This document shows positions 1-6,304 of a stretch of 9,412 bases of DNA, piece by piece. The notes beneath the pieces are model-generated. The model had not been told where the DNA came from. It was given only the letters and a program-made list of their open reading frames with translations, and made no database searches. The stretch is taken from assembly GCA_903862805.1 (NCBI GenBank), contig CAIOZP010000424.1, positions 1-9,412 of the forward strand. Reading direction: 5' to 3'. A program made the translations under genes and the position numbers. The DNA is from an uncultured Fibrobacterota bacterium (lineage in GTDB: Bacteria; Fibrobacterota; Chitinivibrionia; Chitinivibrionales; CAIOZP01). Position 1 is the first letter of the stretch; every line of letters begins with the position of its first letter.

Positions 1-262
1 AACTAACTGCCCAGAGAAGGTTCAGCGAGTAGAATATGAACATACTGGCAAGTGCTACAACGCCAAATCCGAAAATAATCGGATTTGCGCTGAGGTAGAA
101 TGCGTAAAGAAGAATGAATGAGCCATTAAGCGCCATCGCATTGCCAAGGTAGAACGTGAATTTCTGATTTCGGTTATGTGCATAAACAAACCACAGTGTT
201 AATGCGAGAAGCAACTGCATCAGCGGAGAAAAAGTGGTCGCAAGTATCAAAGCGTAATTCAT
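1..262 (-). CDS. N-terminal part of a multi-pass membrane protein (cut by window edge)
   Basis: Reading the minus strand from ATG at 262 gives 87 codons without a stop before the window ends, so only the N-terminus is present. The start is preceded by GGGAG at 269-273, about six bases away, and by a sigma70-like promoter at 289-317. The peptide begins MNYALILATTFSPLMQ and is strongly hydrophobic. I count three likely membrane segments, at about residues 4-27, 38-58 and 62-85, separated by a short polar loop (AHNRNQKF). There are almost no charged residues outside that loop. This could be a small integral membrane protein or the sensory membrane domain of a larger signalling protein, but the family cannot be identified from this much. 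The coding call is firm; the function is unknown. Confidence 0.75.
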   Translation of the reverse strand, partial: MNYALILATTFSPLMQLLLALTLWFVYAHNRNQKFTFYLGNAMALNGSFILLYAFYLSANPIIFGFGVVALASMFIFYSLNLLWAVS

Positions 263-288
263 TTCATACTCCCGAATTGCTTTTCAGG

Positions 289-317
289 TTAATACCGTTC
301 ACATATACAGCCGTCAA
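289..317 (-). promoter_or_regulatory. Sigma70-like promoter of the left-edge membrane gene
   Basis: On the minus strand TTGACG (317-312) and TATTAA (294-289) are separated by exactly 17 bases. The -35 box matches the consensus at 5 of 6 positions and the -10 box at 4 of 6. The predicted transcript would start near 282, about 20 bases before the ATG at 262. Position and spacing are seen; promoter activity is inferred. Confidence 0.45.
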
Positions 318-635
318 GTAAACCCAGATCATGCATTAATTCTTGGTCTTGCTCTGTAACTCGTTGCGCATCTTTCGACTGGAAATTTCCACCCTCCGGG
401 TATCTTGTCGGCAATATCGCTTTGGGATATTACCTCAAAATTTCCATCAAAATCTGCATCACCGCTTTACGAATCAATCCTCAAGTCCTAACGTATTATC
501 CAGGTTTGATTCGGGCAACACTACTATGGTGGAGTGGAAAGTTGCATGGATTTTTGATTATTCCAAAATCAAATATCTGAGATGAATTCTGAACAAAGGC
601 CGGATGAATGAATGCAGAAGCGGGGTGGCCGAATC
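318..635. other. Intergenic stretch with no supportable gene
   Basis: This separates two minus-strand genes. The plus-strand frame 343-585 starts with TTG, has no ribosome binding site, and its peptide has no coherent hydrophobicity or motif. Minus-strand frames are broken by many stops. A weak AT-rich inverted repeat (TTTGATT at 553-559, AATCAAA at 567-573) could help end transcripts of the 636-1178 gene, but it has no GC stem or U-tract. I see nothing else. Confidence 0.5.
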
Positions 636-1178
636 TTAGTCGAGGGGCTCTTCTTCTTCGACACGGTAGGCAGGCATGGTCATATCGGCTATCTCAACAA
701 GTGTTCTGAGGTGATCGCAGAACTCGTGATTATGCTGAGTGTCGCGAATTTCGAAAAGCATATTTCCCATGCTGTCGAAGAATGCGATGAATTCTTTCTT
801 TACAAATGCGAGTAACGAAAAGACCGCCGCTCCCAAGAGCCACGGCAGTATTGCAAGACATTTGAATACCGGCGACGACTGTGGTTCAAAAATCATTACC
901 AGCGCCGACGACACAGCGAAGAAAAGCAGACTCACTCTCGCCCAGTTGAACCATCCGAGCTGACCGTGGGACAGGCTGATCATGCGATCGGTTGCAAGGC
1001 TTTCGTACGGAATTGTGGTCTCGATCCTGTGAAGCATATTGCGGTAGCGACGAATCAGACCGTCGTCGGTGGCAACTAAAACGAGTATGCCCATGAGGTC
1101 GGCAGGAACGAATTCCGCTGTGAACTGGAACTTCTCGCCGCTCGCGCCTTTCAGGATCAGATATTTCCGAAGGTTCAT
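636..1178 (-). CDS. Unrecognised protein with a two-helix membrane hairpin, downstream of typA
   Basis: The protein is about 180 residues, with a soluble N-terminal half that starts MNLRKYLILKG. Two hydrophobic segments follow (about residues 80-97, WARVSLLFFAVSSALVMI, and 105-126, CLAILPWLLGAAVFSLLAFV), with a short loop between. A polar tail of about 55 residues ends in the acidic stretch EEEEPLD. That is the shape of a membrane hairpin with both soluble ends on the same side, but I do not recognise a family. The ATG at 1178 is 18 bases after the typA stop; a TTG at 1190 in the same frame would add four residues (MFPI). Neither has a clear Shine-Dalgarno sequence, so translation may depend on coupling to typA. 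The close spacing and shared strand imply cotranscription with typA. Confidence 0.75.
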   Translation of the reverse strand: MNLRKYLILKGASGEKFQFTAEFVPADLMGILVLVATDDGLIRRYRNMLHRIETTIPYESLATDRMISLSHGQLGWFNWARVSLLFFAVSSALVMIFEPQSSPVFKCLAILPWLLGAAVFSLLAFVKKEFIAFFDSMGNMLFEIRDTQHNHEFCDHLRTLVEIADMTMPAYRVEEEEPLD

Positions 1179-1196
1179 GATTGGGAACAAAATAAA

Positions 1197-2984
1197 TTAC
1201 GGAGCCTTGCGCATACGGATGTTCTTTGGTGTCACCTCGACAAGCTCGTCGTCGTTGATCCACGCTAAACAATCCTCAAGCGTAAGCAGCTTCGGAGGCG
1301 TAAGAACAATAGCTTCATCTGCACCCGATGAACGCATATTAGAAAGCTTCTTGCCTTTGCACGGGTTTACAATCATGTCGCCTTCACGGGCATTTTCGCC
1401 GACTATCATTCCCGCATAGACATCAATCGCATGACCGAGGAACAGCGTTCCGCGCTCCTGCAGATTGTCGAGCGAATATCCGGCGGTAGTACCGTTTTCT
1501 TTGCAGAACATCGCACCGTTTTTGCGGTTGCGAAGATCACCTGCATAAGCGCCATAGCTGTGGAAAACGTAGCTCATAACACCCATGCCGCGCGTGTCGG
1601 TCATAAATTCAGATTTATAGCCAAGCAGGCCACGGGTTGGAATGCGATAGACAAGACGAACGAGCCCGTTATTCTGGATCATTTCCTGCATGAGCCCCTT
1701 GCGCTGACCGAGCTTCTCGATCACCGCGCCCATGATGGATTCATCGACATCGACGGTAAGTTCTTCGTAAGGCTCAAGCATCTTGCCGGCCTCTTCACGC
1801 ATTATAACCTGCGGACGTGTGACCTGAAATTCGTATCCGTCGCGGCGCATTTTTTCAATAAGAATTGACAGATGCAATTCGCCACGACCGCTGACCTTGT
1901 AACCGACTCTATCGGTAAGTTCCTCGACATTTAGCGCCACATCGGAAAGTGTCTCGCGACGGAGACGTTCTTCAATCTGGCGGCTGGTCTGGAACTGTCC
2001 CTCACGCCCCGAGAAAGGCGAATCGTTGGGAATGAAATTCATCGAAATAGTAGGCGGATCAATTTCCATTGGCGGAAGCGGCGCCGGATTATCGGGATCG
2101 GTAAACGTCACACCAACCGTCACATCGTCCATGCCTGCAATTGCCACAACTTCACCGACACCTGCCGTTTCTACCGGCACTTTCTGGTTCGACCAGAAGC
2201 GATAAATCTTGGTGACACGAGCCGGAACAACCGCACCACTGCGAAGCGCCGCTGCAACAGGCCTGTTTATGTTGATCGTTCCCTGAGTAATTTTTCCAAT
2301 GCCCAGACGCCCAAGATACGGCGAGTAATCTATCGAACTGACCATCATCTGAAGCGGTGCATCCGACTCACCTGACGGCTCAGGAATATGCTCGACAATT
2401 GCATCGTAAAGAACGCGCAGATCCATGTCGTCGTCGGTAGGTTTGTGGCGCATGTAGCCCTGTTTGGCTGAGCCATATACCACAGGAAAGTCGAGAATAT
2501 GATCGGGAGCACCGAGCTTTACAAACAAATCAAAGACCTGATCAAGCACCCAATCGGGGCGCGCCGCTGGCTTATCAATCTTGTTGATGACGACGATCAC
2601 CGGAAGCACAAGTGCCAGCGCCTTCTTCAGAACGAAATAGGTCTGAGGCATCGGCCCTTCCTGCGCATCGACAAGCAACAGAACGCCGTCGGCCATACGC
2701 AGAACACGCTCAACCTGACCACCGAAGTCGGCGTGTCCGGGGGTGTCAACAATATTTATGAAATGATCTTTGTAGGCAAAAGCACCGTTCTTGGCCGAGA
2801 TCGTGATACCGCGCTCACGCTCAAGATCCATCGAATCCATAAGGCGCTTGTCGTGGGACTGATGCTCGGAAAACATGCCACTCTGGTCGAAGAGCTTGTC
2901 AACAAGCGTAGTTTTGCCGTGGTCAACGTGCGCAATAATTGCGATATTGCGGATCTTCGATTTTTCAATGAAATCTGTAATCAT
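1197..2984 (-). CDS. typA: GTP-binding protein TypA/BipA
   Basis: This 595-residue translational GTPase, close to the usual ~600, is related to EF-G and LepA. It binds the ribosome and in studied bacteria supports 50S assembly, cold growth and stress adaptation. All G motifs are visible: G1 AHVDHGKTT (18-26), G2 RGIT (58-61), G3 DTPGH (80-84), G4 NKID (134-137) and a G5-like GSAK (171-174). The second half has the typical TypA signatures RGLLGYKSEFMTDTRG and NMRSSGADEA, and ends in IRMRKAP as family members do, so the gene is full length. The ATG at 2984 follows an A-rich tract (TAAAAAAAG) rather than a clear Shine-Dalgarno, with a perfect inverted repeat just upstream. It is followed by the 636-1178 gene, probably in one transcript. 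Family assignment is very secure. Confidence 0.97.
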   Translation of the reverse strand: MITDFIEKSKIRNIAIIAHVDHGKTTLVDKLFDQSGMFSEHQSHDKRLMDSMDLERERGITISAKNGAFAYKDHFINIVDTPGHADFGGQVERVLRMADGVLLLVDAQEGPMPQTYFVLKKALALVLPVIVVINKIDKPAARPDWVLDQVFDLFVKLGAPDHILDFPVVYGSAKQGYMRHKPTDDDMDLRVLYDAIVEHIPEPSGESDAPLQMMVSSIDYSPYLGRLGIGKITQGTININRPVAAALRSGAVVPARVTKIYRFWSNQKVPVETAGVGEVVAIAGMDDVTVGVTFTDPDNPAPLPPMEIDPPTISMNFIPNDSPFSGREGQFQTSRQIEERLRRETLSDVALNVEELTDRVGYKVSGRGELHLSILIEKMRRDGYEFQVTRPQVIMREEAGKMLEPYEELTVDVDESIMGAVIEKLGQRKGLMQEMIQNNGLVRLVYRIPTRGLLGYKSEFMTDTRGMGVMSYVFHSYGAYAGDLRNRKNGAMFCKENGTTAGYSLDNLQERGTLFLGHAIDVYAGMIVGENAREGDMIVNPCKGKKLSNMRSSGADEAIVLTPPKLLTLEDCLAWINDDELVEVTPKNIRMRKAP

Positions 2985-2993
2985 CTTTTTTTA

Positions 2994-3013
2994 CCGCACT
3001 GTCAATCGTGCGG
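2994..3013 (-). promoter_or_regulatory. Hairpin in the typA leader
   Basis: A perfect six-base inverted repeat, CCGCAC and GTGCGG with an 8-base spacer, ends nine bases before the typA ATG. In the mRNA it would form a GC-rich stem directly in front of the A-rich tract and start codon. It could modulate ribosome access or be an operator. It is not a normal terminator, because the following bases are A rather than U. The structure is seen; any role is inferred. Confidence 0.4.
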
Positions 3014-3078
3014 AAATTCCTTTACTTTTTGTCTCGGGCGGCAAATATACGATAAGGCGTTGCCTGAAAGTGATCCGA

Positions 3079-3558
3079 TCAGCTTAACTTATTTCTGGCA
3101 GACACTATATCTCTCGATCTCTCGGCCAGATTTGGCAGTGGAAAAATTGCGAGCATATTCCCAAGTATGAAAAATTGATAATCTGACCCGATTCTATCCA
3201 GCAATGTTTGCGAAACATGGTTGGCTTTAAGATTTTTCTTCCCATCACCGGTGATATCCCCTGGATATTCACCACAGCCATTTCGCTTTCGTGGTAGTGG
3301 AAGGCGGATCCTGAAATTTGCGTTATCACGTTACTTTTTGGCTGAAGTGTATTCCAAATAGTGTATGCATCCTCACCACTCAGATAGTTCGCGTAGAGCT
3401 TTGATGTCGTGATTGCATGAATGTGCCGAACCGAGGAGACAAAAGCTGCCGCAAGGAATAAAACTGCAGCACCACTTGCTCAATCGACCAGAACCGCATT
3501 CTGATTTTCAGAGCCGTTTCGTCCTTGGAGCGGCGAAGGTTTTATCCGAGCTGATCAT
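3079..3558 (-). pseudogene. Frameshifted gene for a small single-pass membrane protein
   Basis: No single frame is intact, but coding-like peptide passes from frame to frame. From 3558: MISSDK, then NLRRSKDETALKIRMRFWSIEQVV. From about 3463: LFLAAAFVSSVRHIHAITTS and on through SGSAFHYHESEMAVVNI. From about 3258: GDITGDGKKNLKANHV through to SARNKLS and a TGA at 3081-3079. Restoring one base in each of three four-base runs (3540-3543, 3460-3463, 3258-3261) gives a continuous product of about 160 residues. It has a basic N-terminus, one membrane helix at about residues 29-45 and a hydrophilic remainder. The ATG at 3558 has GGAGG upstream, but this stretch overlaps the 41-base repeat array, so the ATG at 3499 (MRFWSIEQ) is a serious alternative start. 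I do not recognise the family. It may be a decaying gene, or an intact gene damaged by homopolymer sequencing errors. The stop is about 95 bases upstream of typA on the same strand. Confidence 0.55.
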
Positions 3559-3800
3559 TTTCCTCCAAATCCTTTGCCGTGGAAGAAATTGATGATCAGA
3601 AATGAAGATGGCGCGTGCCATGTAGAGATTTGATGACCAAAGTCGGCCACGGCGGGCGCGGAGGGGGAAAATTGATGACAGGTTTCGTCCATTGCGCCCG
3701 CATTCTTCGATTCCAATGGTAGAAATTGTCCATTGCAGGTGCAAGCGAGAAAAATGATCGCCTGAAATGAAGGCTAAATGGCGCGTCGGCAAGATTGTAG
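3494..3800. repeat. Degenerate tandem array with a period of about 41 bases
   Basis: Short words recur at multiples of about 41 bases. TGATGA starts at 3590, 3631 and 3673, with a related TGATCG at 3755. GTCCATTGC occurs at 3687 and 3728. GAAATGAAG occurs at 3599 and 3764. GTTTCGTCC recurs 166 bases apart (3516 and 3682), and CCGCATTCT about 204 apart (3495 and 3699). Units are strongly diverged and vary by a few bases in length. The open minus frame 3508-3810 crosses the array, but its peptide looks like repeat sequence rather than a protein. Between the array and the gene at 3965 I see only a possible -10 box, TATTAT at 3936-3941. Confidence 0.45.
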
Positions 3801-3964
3801 CCGCACGCACCTCAAATCAACAAGATTTCCCATCAAAAAACCGCAGATAAATCCGAAGCGCTCACGAAATTACGAATGCGGCGGCAGACGGCTGCTGTAT
3901 TCAGGATCATAAACTATTTTCCTTTGTGCTTCCGATATTATTAGTGACGCCCAAAGGAAATCCA

Positions 3965-5164
3965 ATGAACCGATCTCTTCTTATTCCCTTTCTGTCAAGT
4001 ATGATCTTTGCCGGATGTCAGGCTGGGCCGGTGCATCTCAATACTGCTGCGTCTGCAGATGCGTGGTTTGTTGACAGCGCATCGGTGTCGATCAGGCAAA
4101 AGAATTTTCCGATCCCCGATTCTCTTCCTGTCAAGCCGGTTTCCACGGCGATTGCGGGAATAGATACGCCGGTAATCCGCATGACCTGTCCTGAAACCGG
4201 ACTTCAGTACAGCCTTGGTCTGCGCACGCCAAAGGGCTGGGATGTTTCAAAGAAATATCCGCTGATTGTGTATCTGCATGGTGGCAACGGAAGCGATCGT
4301 GACGACAAGGGTTCGCGGGCATGGGACATGTACAGTTTCATCGCCGATACGATTCCAGTTTTTGTTGCGAGTCCGAGTGCGAACCGGTATGCGCCTTGGT
4401 GGACTGCCGCCGGAATGGAGCGTGTGCTTCAAGCCGTGCGTTACATGACGTTGCATTATCCGATTGATCCAGATCGAATCATTCTCGCCGGTGTCTCCGA
4501 TGGTGCAGCCGGATGTTTCCTTGCGGCGCAGACGATTCCAGCGCCATTTGCGGGTTTTATCGCGGTTTCCGGTTACGGTGGGATACTGACGCAATTCAAT
4601 ATTCCGATCATTCCTGAAGACATGCAGACACGTCCGTTTCTGGTGTTGAACAATGGAAACGATCGGATTTATCCGGCCGTCCAGACGAAGGATTTTGCTG
4701 CACAGCTAAAGGCCGCAGGTGTCAATCTTGCGTTCCGCATGAACGATACGGCGCTTCACGGCTTCGATTACAAGATGCTCGAACGCGACAGTATTTGCGC
4801 GCTGATTGACAGATGGAGAAAGCCGCATGTCCGCAATGTCATCTGGGCCGCGTTGCCGCAGCTGCCGATCTGCACCGACAACATCGTGACCGCGAAGTTC
4901 GATCCGGCGGTGCAGGTTCCTCTGATTCGTGCCGAGTTCAAGGGCGATGTGATAGAGCTGAATTCGTCGGGTGTGAACGAAGTGATATTTGCTCTGCCGT
5001 CTGGAATACCTGTCCCCAAAGCCTGTCTTGTCAATGCTAAAAAATTTCCTGTTGAAGATATTTCCACAAAGCCGGAGGCACGGGCGATGCGCGTTGCTCA
5101 CTTCAATTCTCCGACTCCGCCAGAATGTAATCTCGTCCGAATCGTCATTAAAAAGGGAGACTGA
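3965..5164 (+). CDS. Lipoprotein alpha/beta-hydrolase, esterase or depolymerase type
   Basis: This predicted 399-residue secreted lipoprotein starts at the ATG at 3965, seven bases after an AAAGGAA site. A GTG at 3926 in the same frame would put 13 residues before the signal peptide and is less likely. The signal peptide MNRSLLIPFLSSMIFAGC ends in a lipobox-like FAGC, so Cys18 is the probable lipid anchor. The hydrolase core shows an oxyanion-type YLHGGNG (103-109), the nucleophile elbow GVSDG with Ser178, a likely acid Asp233 (NGNDRIYP) and His265 (LHGFD). This pattern fits the PHB-depolymerase/dienelactone-hydrolase-like esterases that act on polymer or carbohydrate esters; the substrate is not readable. 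About 110 residues after the core (290-399) look like a beta-rich accessory domain I cannot name. The stop directly abuts the ATG of the DJ-1 gene, so the two form an operon. Confidence 0.85.
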   Translation: MNRSLLIPFLSSMIFAGCQAGPVHLNTAASADAWFVDSASVSIRQKNFPIPDSLPVKPVSTAIAGIDTPVIRMTCPETGLQYSLGLRTPKGWDVSKKYPLIVYLHGGNGSDRDDKGSRAWDMYSFIADTIPVFVASPSANRYAPWWTAAGMERVLQAVRYMTLHYPIDPDRIILAGVSDGAAGCFLAAQTIPAPFAGFIAVSGYGGILTQFNIPIIPEDMQTRPFLVLNNGNDRIYPAVQTKDFAAQLKAAGVNLAFRMNDTALHGFDYKMLERDSICALIDRWRKPHVRNVIWAALPQLPICTDNIVTAKFDPAVQVPLIRAEFKGDVIELNSSGVNEVIFALPSGIPVPKACLVNAKKFPVEDISTKPEARAMRVAHFNSPTPPECNLVRIVIKKGD

Positions 5165-5716
5165 ATGTCACAGAGAGTGCTTGTAATTCTTGCGCAGGGT
5201 AATGAAGAGATCGAAGCCCTGACGCCGGTTGACATAATGCGACGCGCTGGAATGGATGTTGTCGTTGCCGGACTCGGCGGCCGAACCGTCGCAAGCGCCC
5301 GCAATGTTGTTGTGTTCGCCGATGTATCGTTCGATGCAGTCACCGGTGATTTCGATGCGGTGGTTTTACCGGGTGGAAATCCAGGTGCATCGAATTTATG
5401 CGCATCCGACAAGGTCATCGAGATTGTCAAAAAGCAATTTGAAGCAGAACGACTGATAGCTGCGATCTGTGCAGCTCCAACAGTTCTTGACAAAGCGGGA
5501 ATTCTTCCAAACCGCAAATACACCTGCTTCCCCGGCGTAGAGAAGAAGATTTCCACCGGAACATTTGTCGGCGGCGAGGTCGTGGTCGATAGCAATATCA
5601 TCACCGGTCGTGCGATGGGATCGGCCATCGTCTTCTCGCTTGCCATCGTCGAAAAACTGCGGGGCAGGGCAGAGGCGGATCGGGTTGCAGAGGCGATCGT
5701 GTTCCGTCAGAAATAA
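5165..5716 (+). CDS. DJ-1/PfpI family protein (YajL/ThiJ-like)
   Basis: The 183 residues match the usual length of the DJ-1 subfamily. Visible features are the GNEEIEA loop with Glu15, matching the conserved glutamate of YajL and DJ-1; VVLPGG (67-72); the nucleophile elbow AICAAP with Cys102; and ITGRAMGSA (146-154), where relatives carry a TSxGPGTA-like loop. Family members are linked to oxidative and carbonyl stress, chaperone and glyoxalase-like activities; which applies here cannot be told. The ATG follows the hydrolase TGA with no gap, and AGGGAG lies about six bases upstream inside the previous gene, so translation is probably coupled. I see no clear terminator after the stop. Family assignment is strong; the specific role is open. 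Confidence 0.93.
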   Translation: MSQRVLVILAQGNEEIEALTPVDIMRRAGMDVVVAGLGGRTVASARNVVVFADVSFDAVTGDFDAVVLPGGNPGASNLCASDKVIEIVKKQFEAERLIAAICAAPTVLDKAGILPNRKYTCFPGVEKKISTGTFVGGEVVVDSNIITGRAMGSAIVFSLAIVEKLRGRAEADRVAEAIVFRQK

Positions 5717-5735
5717 AACGATTAAAGTTGATTGA

Positions 5736-5767
5736 CACTAACCCGCATATTTCACGAACCACAAATA
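5736..5767 (-). repeat. Dispersed repeat, copy A
   Basis: On the minus strand this reads TATTTGTGGTTCG followed by TGAAATATGCGGGTTAGTG. It matches a plus-strand stretch at 8459-8491 with only about three differences in 32 positions. The two copies are in opposite orientation about 2.7 kb apart. The reading frame of the HicB remnant runs into this repeat and stops inside it (TGA at 5754-5752). Confidence 0.6.
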
Positions 5768-5979
5768 GGGCTGACAAAAAGTGCAAAATAACCCTTTCTC
5801 GGGTTCCTATCACGCTTCATCGGCAACGGTTTCCGCTCTACCAAGTTCCGAATACCGGACAAAGCTGTTTCCTGCGTTTTGTCAAGATAGCTCAGGCTTG
5901 GGAACTCGGCACAAAGCCCGACATATTCAGAATCTTCTTCCGACCATATTACAGAGAAAGAAAAATTACCCATTGTCAT
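5752..5979 (-). pseudogene. hicB: Truncated HicB-family antitoxin
   Basis: From ATG at 5979 the peptide MTMGNFSFSVIWSEEDSEYV, continuing GLCAEFPSLSYLDKTQETAL and GIRNLV, is a clear HicB N-terminal domain. HicB antitoxins neutralise HicA-type mRNA interferases and repress their operon. Intact members of this subtype, as I recall them, continue for about 60 more residues with a VVADM-like helix and a C-terminal DNA-binding part. Here the sequence breaks after GIRNLV. The reading frame gives ERKPLPMKRDRNPRKG and ends in the dispersed repeat. The next frame gives RAETVADEA then two stops, which looks like the missing helix, so a frameshift near 5835-5845 followed by loss of the 3' end is likely. 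No intact HicA lies beside it. Confidence 0.7.
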
Positions 5980-6013
5980 AATCACAGTCCCGAATATGTT
6001 TCGCTTTCAAAAT

Positions 6014-6151
6014 CTATTCTGTCAGCCATTCCCTAATATGCTTCCAGACAATCCCATTTCGTCCGCCGAGAGGTATTTCATCCAAAGAGTGAGCTGGTCC
6101 AGTTAATTTGACAGGAAAATCCGATTTTTTAGTTGGATTTTCATATGCATA
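6014..6151 (-). pseudogene. C-terminal remnant of an unrecognised gene upstream of hicB
   Basis: This minus-strand frame is open for 45 codons and ends with TAG at 6016-6014. The peptide, ENPTKKSDFPVKLTGPAHSL then DEIPLGGRNGIVWKHIREWL then TE, has balanced composition and looks like real protein. It lacks any start codon: a TGA lies immediately upstream (6154-6152) and no ATG, GTG or TTG is in frame. It is therefore the tail of a broken gene. Its stop is 34 bases before the hicB start, the spacing of a two-gene operon, so it may be the remains of the toxin or another partner, but it does not look like HicA. I do not recognise the family. Confidence 0.45.
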
Positions 6152-6154
6152 TCA

Positions 6155-6304
6155 TCAAGCGGCCTGGGACACCTTCTACCTGTGAGAAATATAATAATTA
6201 TCTTGAACCGTGATTTTTTTGATAAAAGGAGTTCCATGATTTCTAAATCAAGGTAATCCTGAAATCTCATTAATCAAGGATCAAGACGATTATCGGGATA
6301 ACAC
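6155..6304. other. Gene-free spacer with GAT/ATC-rich repetitive tail
   Basis: No gene is visible. A good ribosome site (AAAAGGAG, 6224-6231) precedes ATG at 6236, but that frame stops after six codons (MISKSR). From about 6243 to 6302 related short words recur: AAATCAAGG, TAATCCTG, TTAATCAAGGAT, ATTATCGGGATAA. They look like a diverged short-word repeat. I see no convincing terminator for pap, whose stop is at 6305. Confidence 0.3.

Noticed and set aside
553..573. Terminator downstream of the 636-1178 gene
   Set aside because: The inverted repeat is seven AT-rich pairs with no GC stem and no U-tract.
343..585. Open plus-strand frame of 80 codons
   Set aside because: It starts with TTG, has no ribosome site, and its peptide has no motif or coherent composition.
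615..650. tRNA-like start (GCGGGGTGGCCGAA)
   Set aside because: No cloverleaf, anticodon arm or T-arm follows, and the sequence runs straight into the end of the 636-1178 gene.
2499..3170. Plus-strand frame of 223 codons across the typA start
   Set aside because: It is antisense to the strongly conserved GTPase domain of TypA and has no ribosome site. It is a mirror of typA codon bias.
3195..3260. Dockerin or calcium-loop motif GDITGDGKKN in the frameshifted gene
   Set aside because: Only one short loop-like match exists, without the second dockerin repeat. It is probably coincidental.
3494..3800. CRISPR array
   Set aside because: There is no constant repeat separated by unique spacers. 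All units are diverged along their full length, and no cas gene is nearby.
3508..3810. Open minus-strand frame of 100 codons
   Set aside because: It lies over the 41-base repeat array and its self-similar peptide pieces reflect the DNA repeat. Only its last part may belong to the frameshifted gene.
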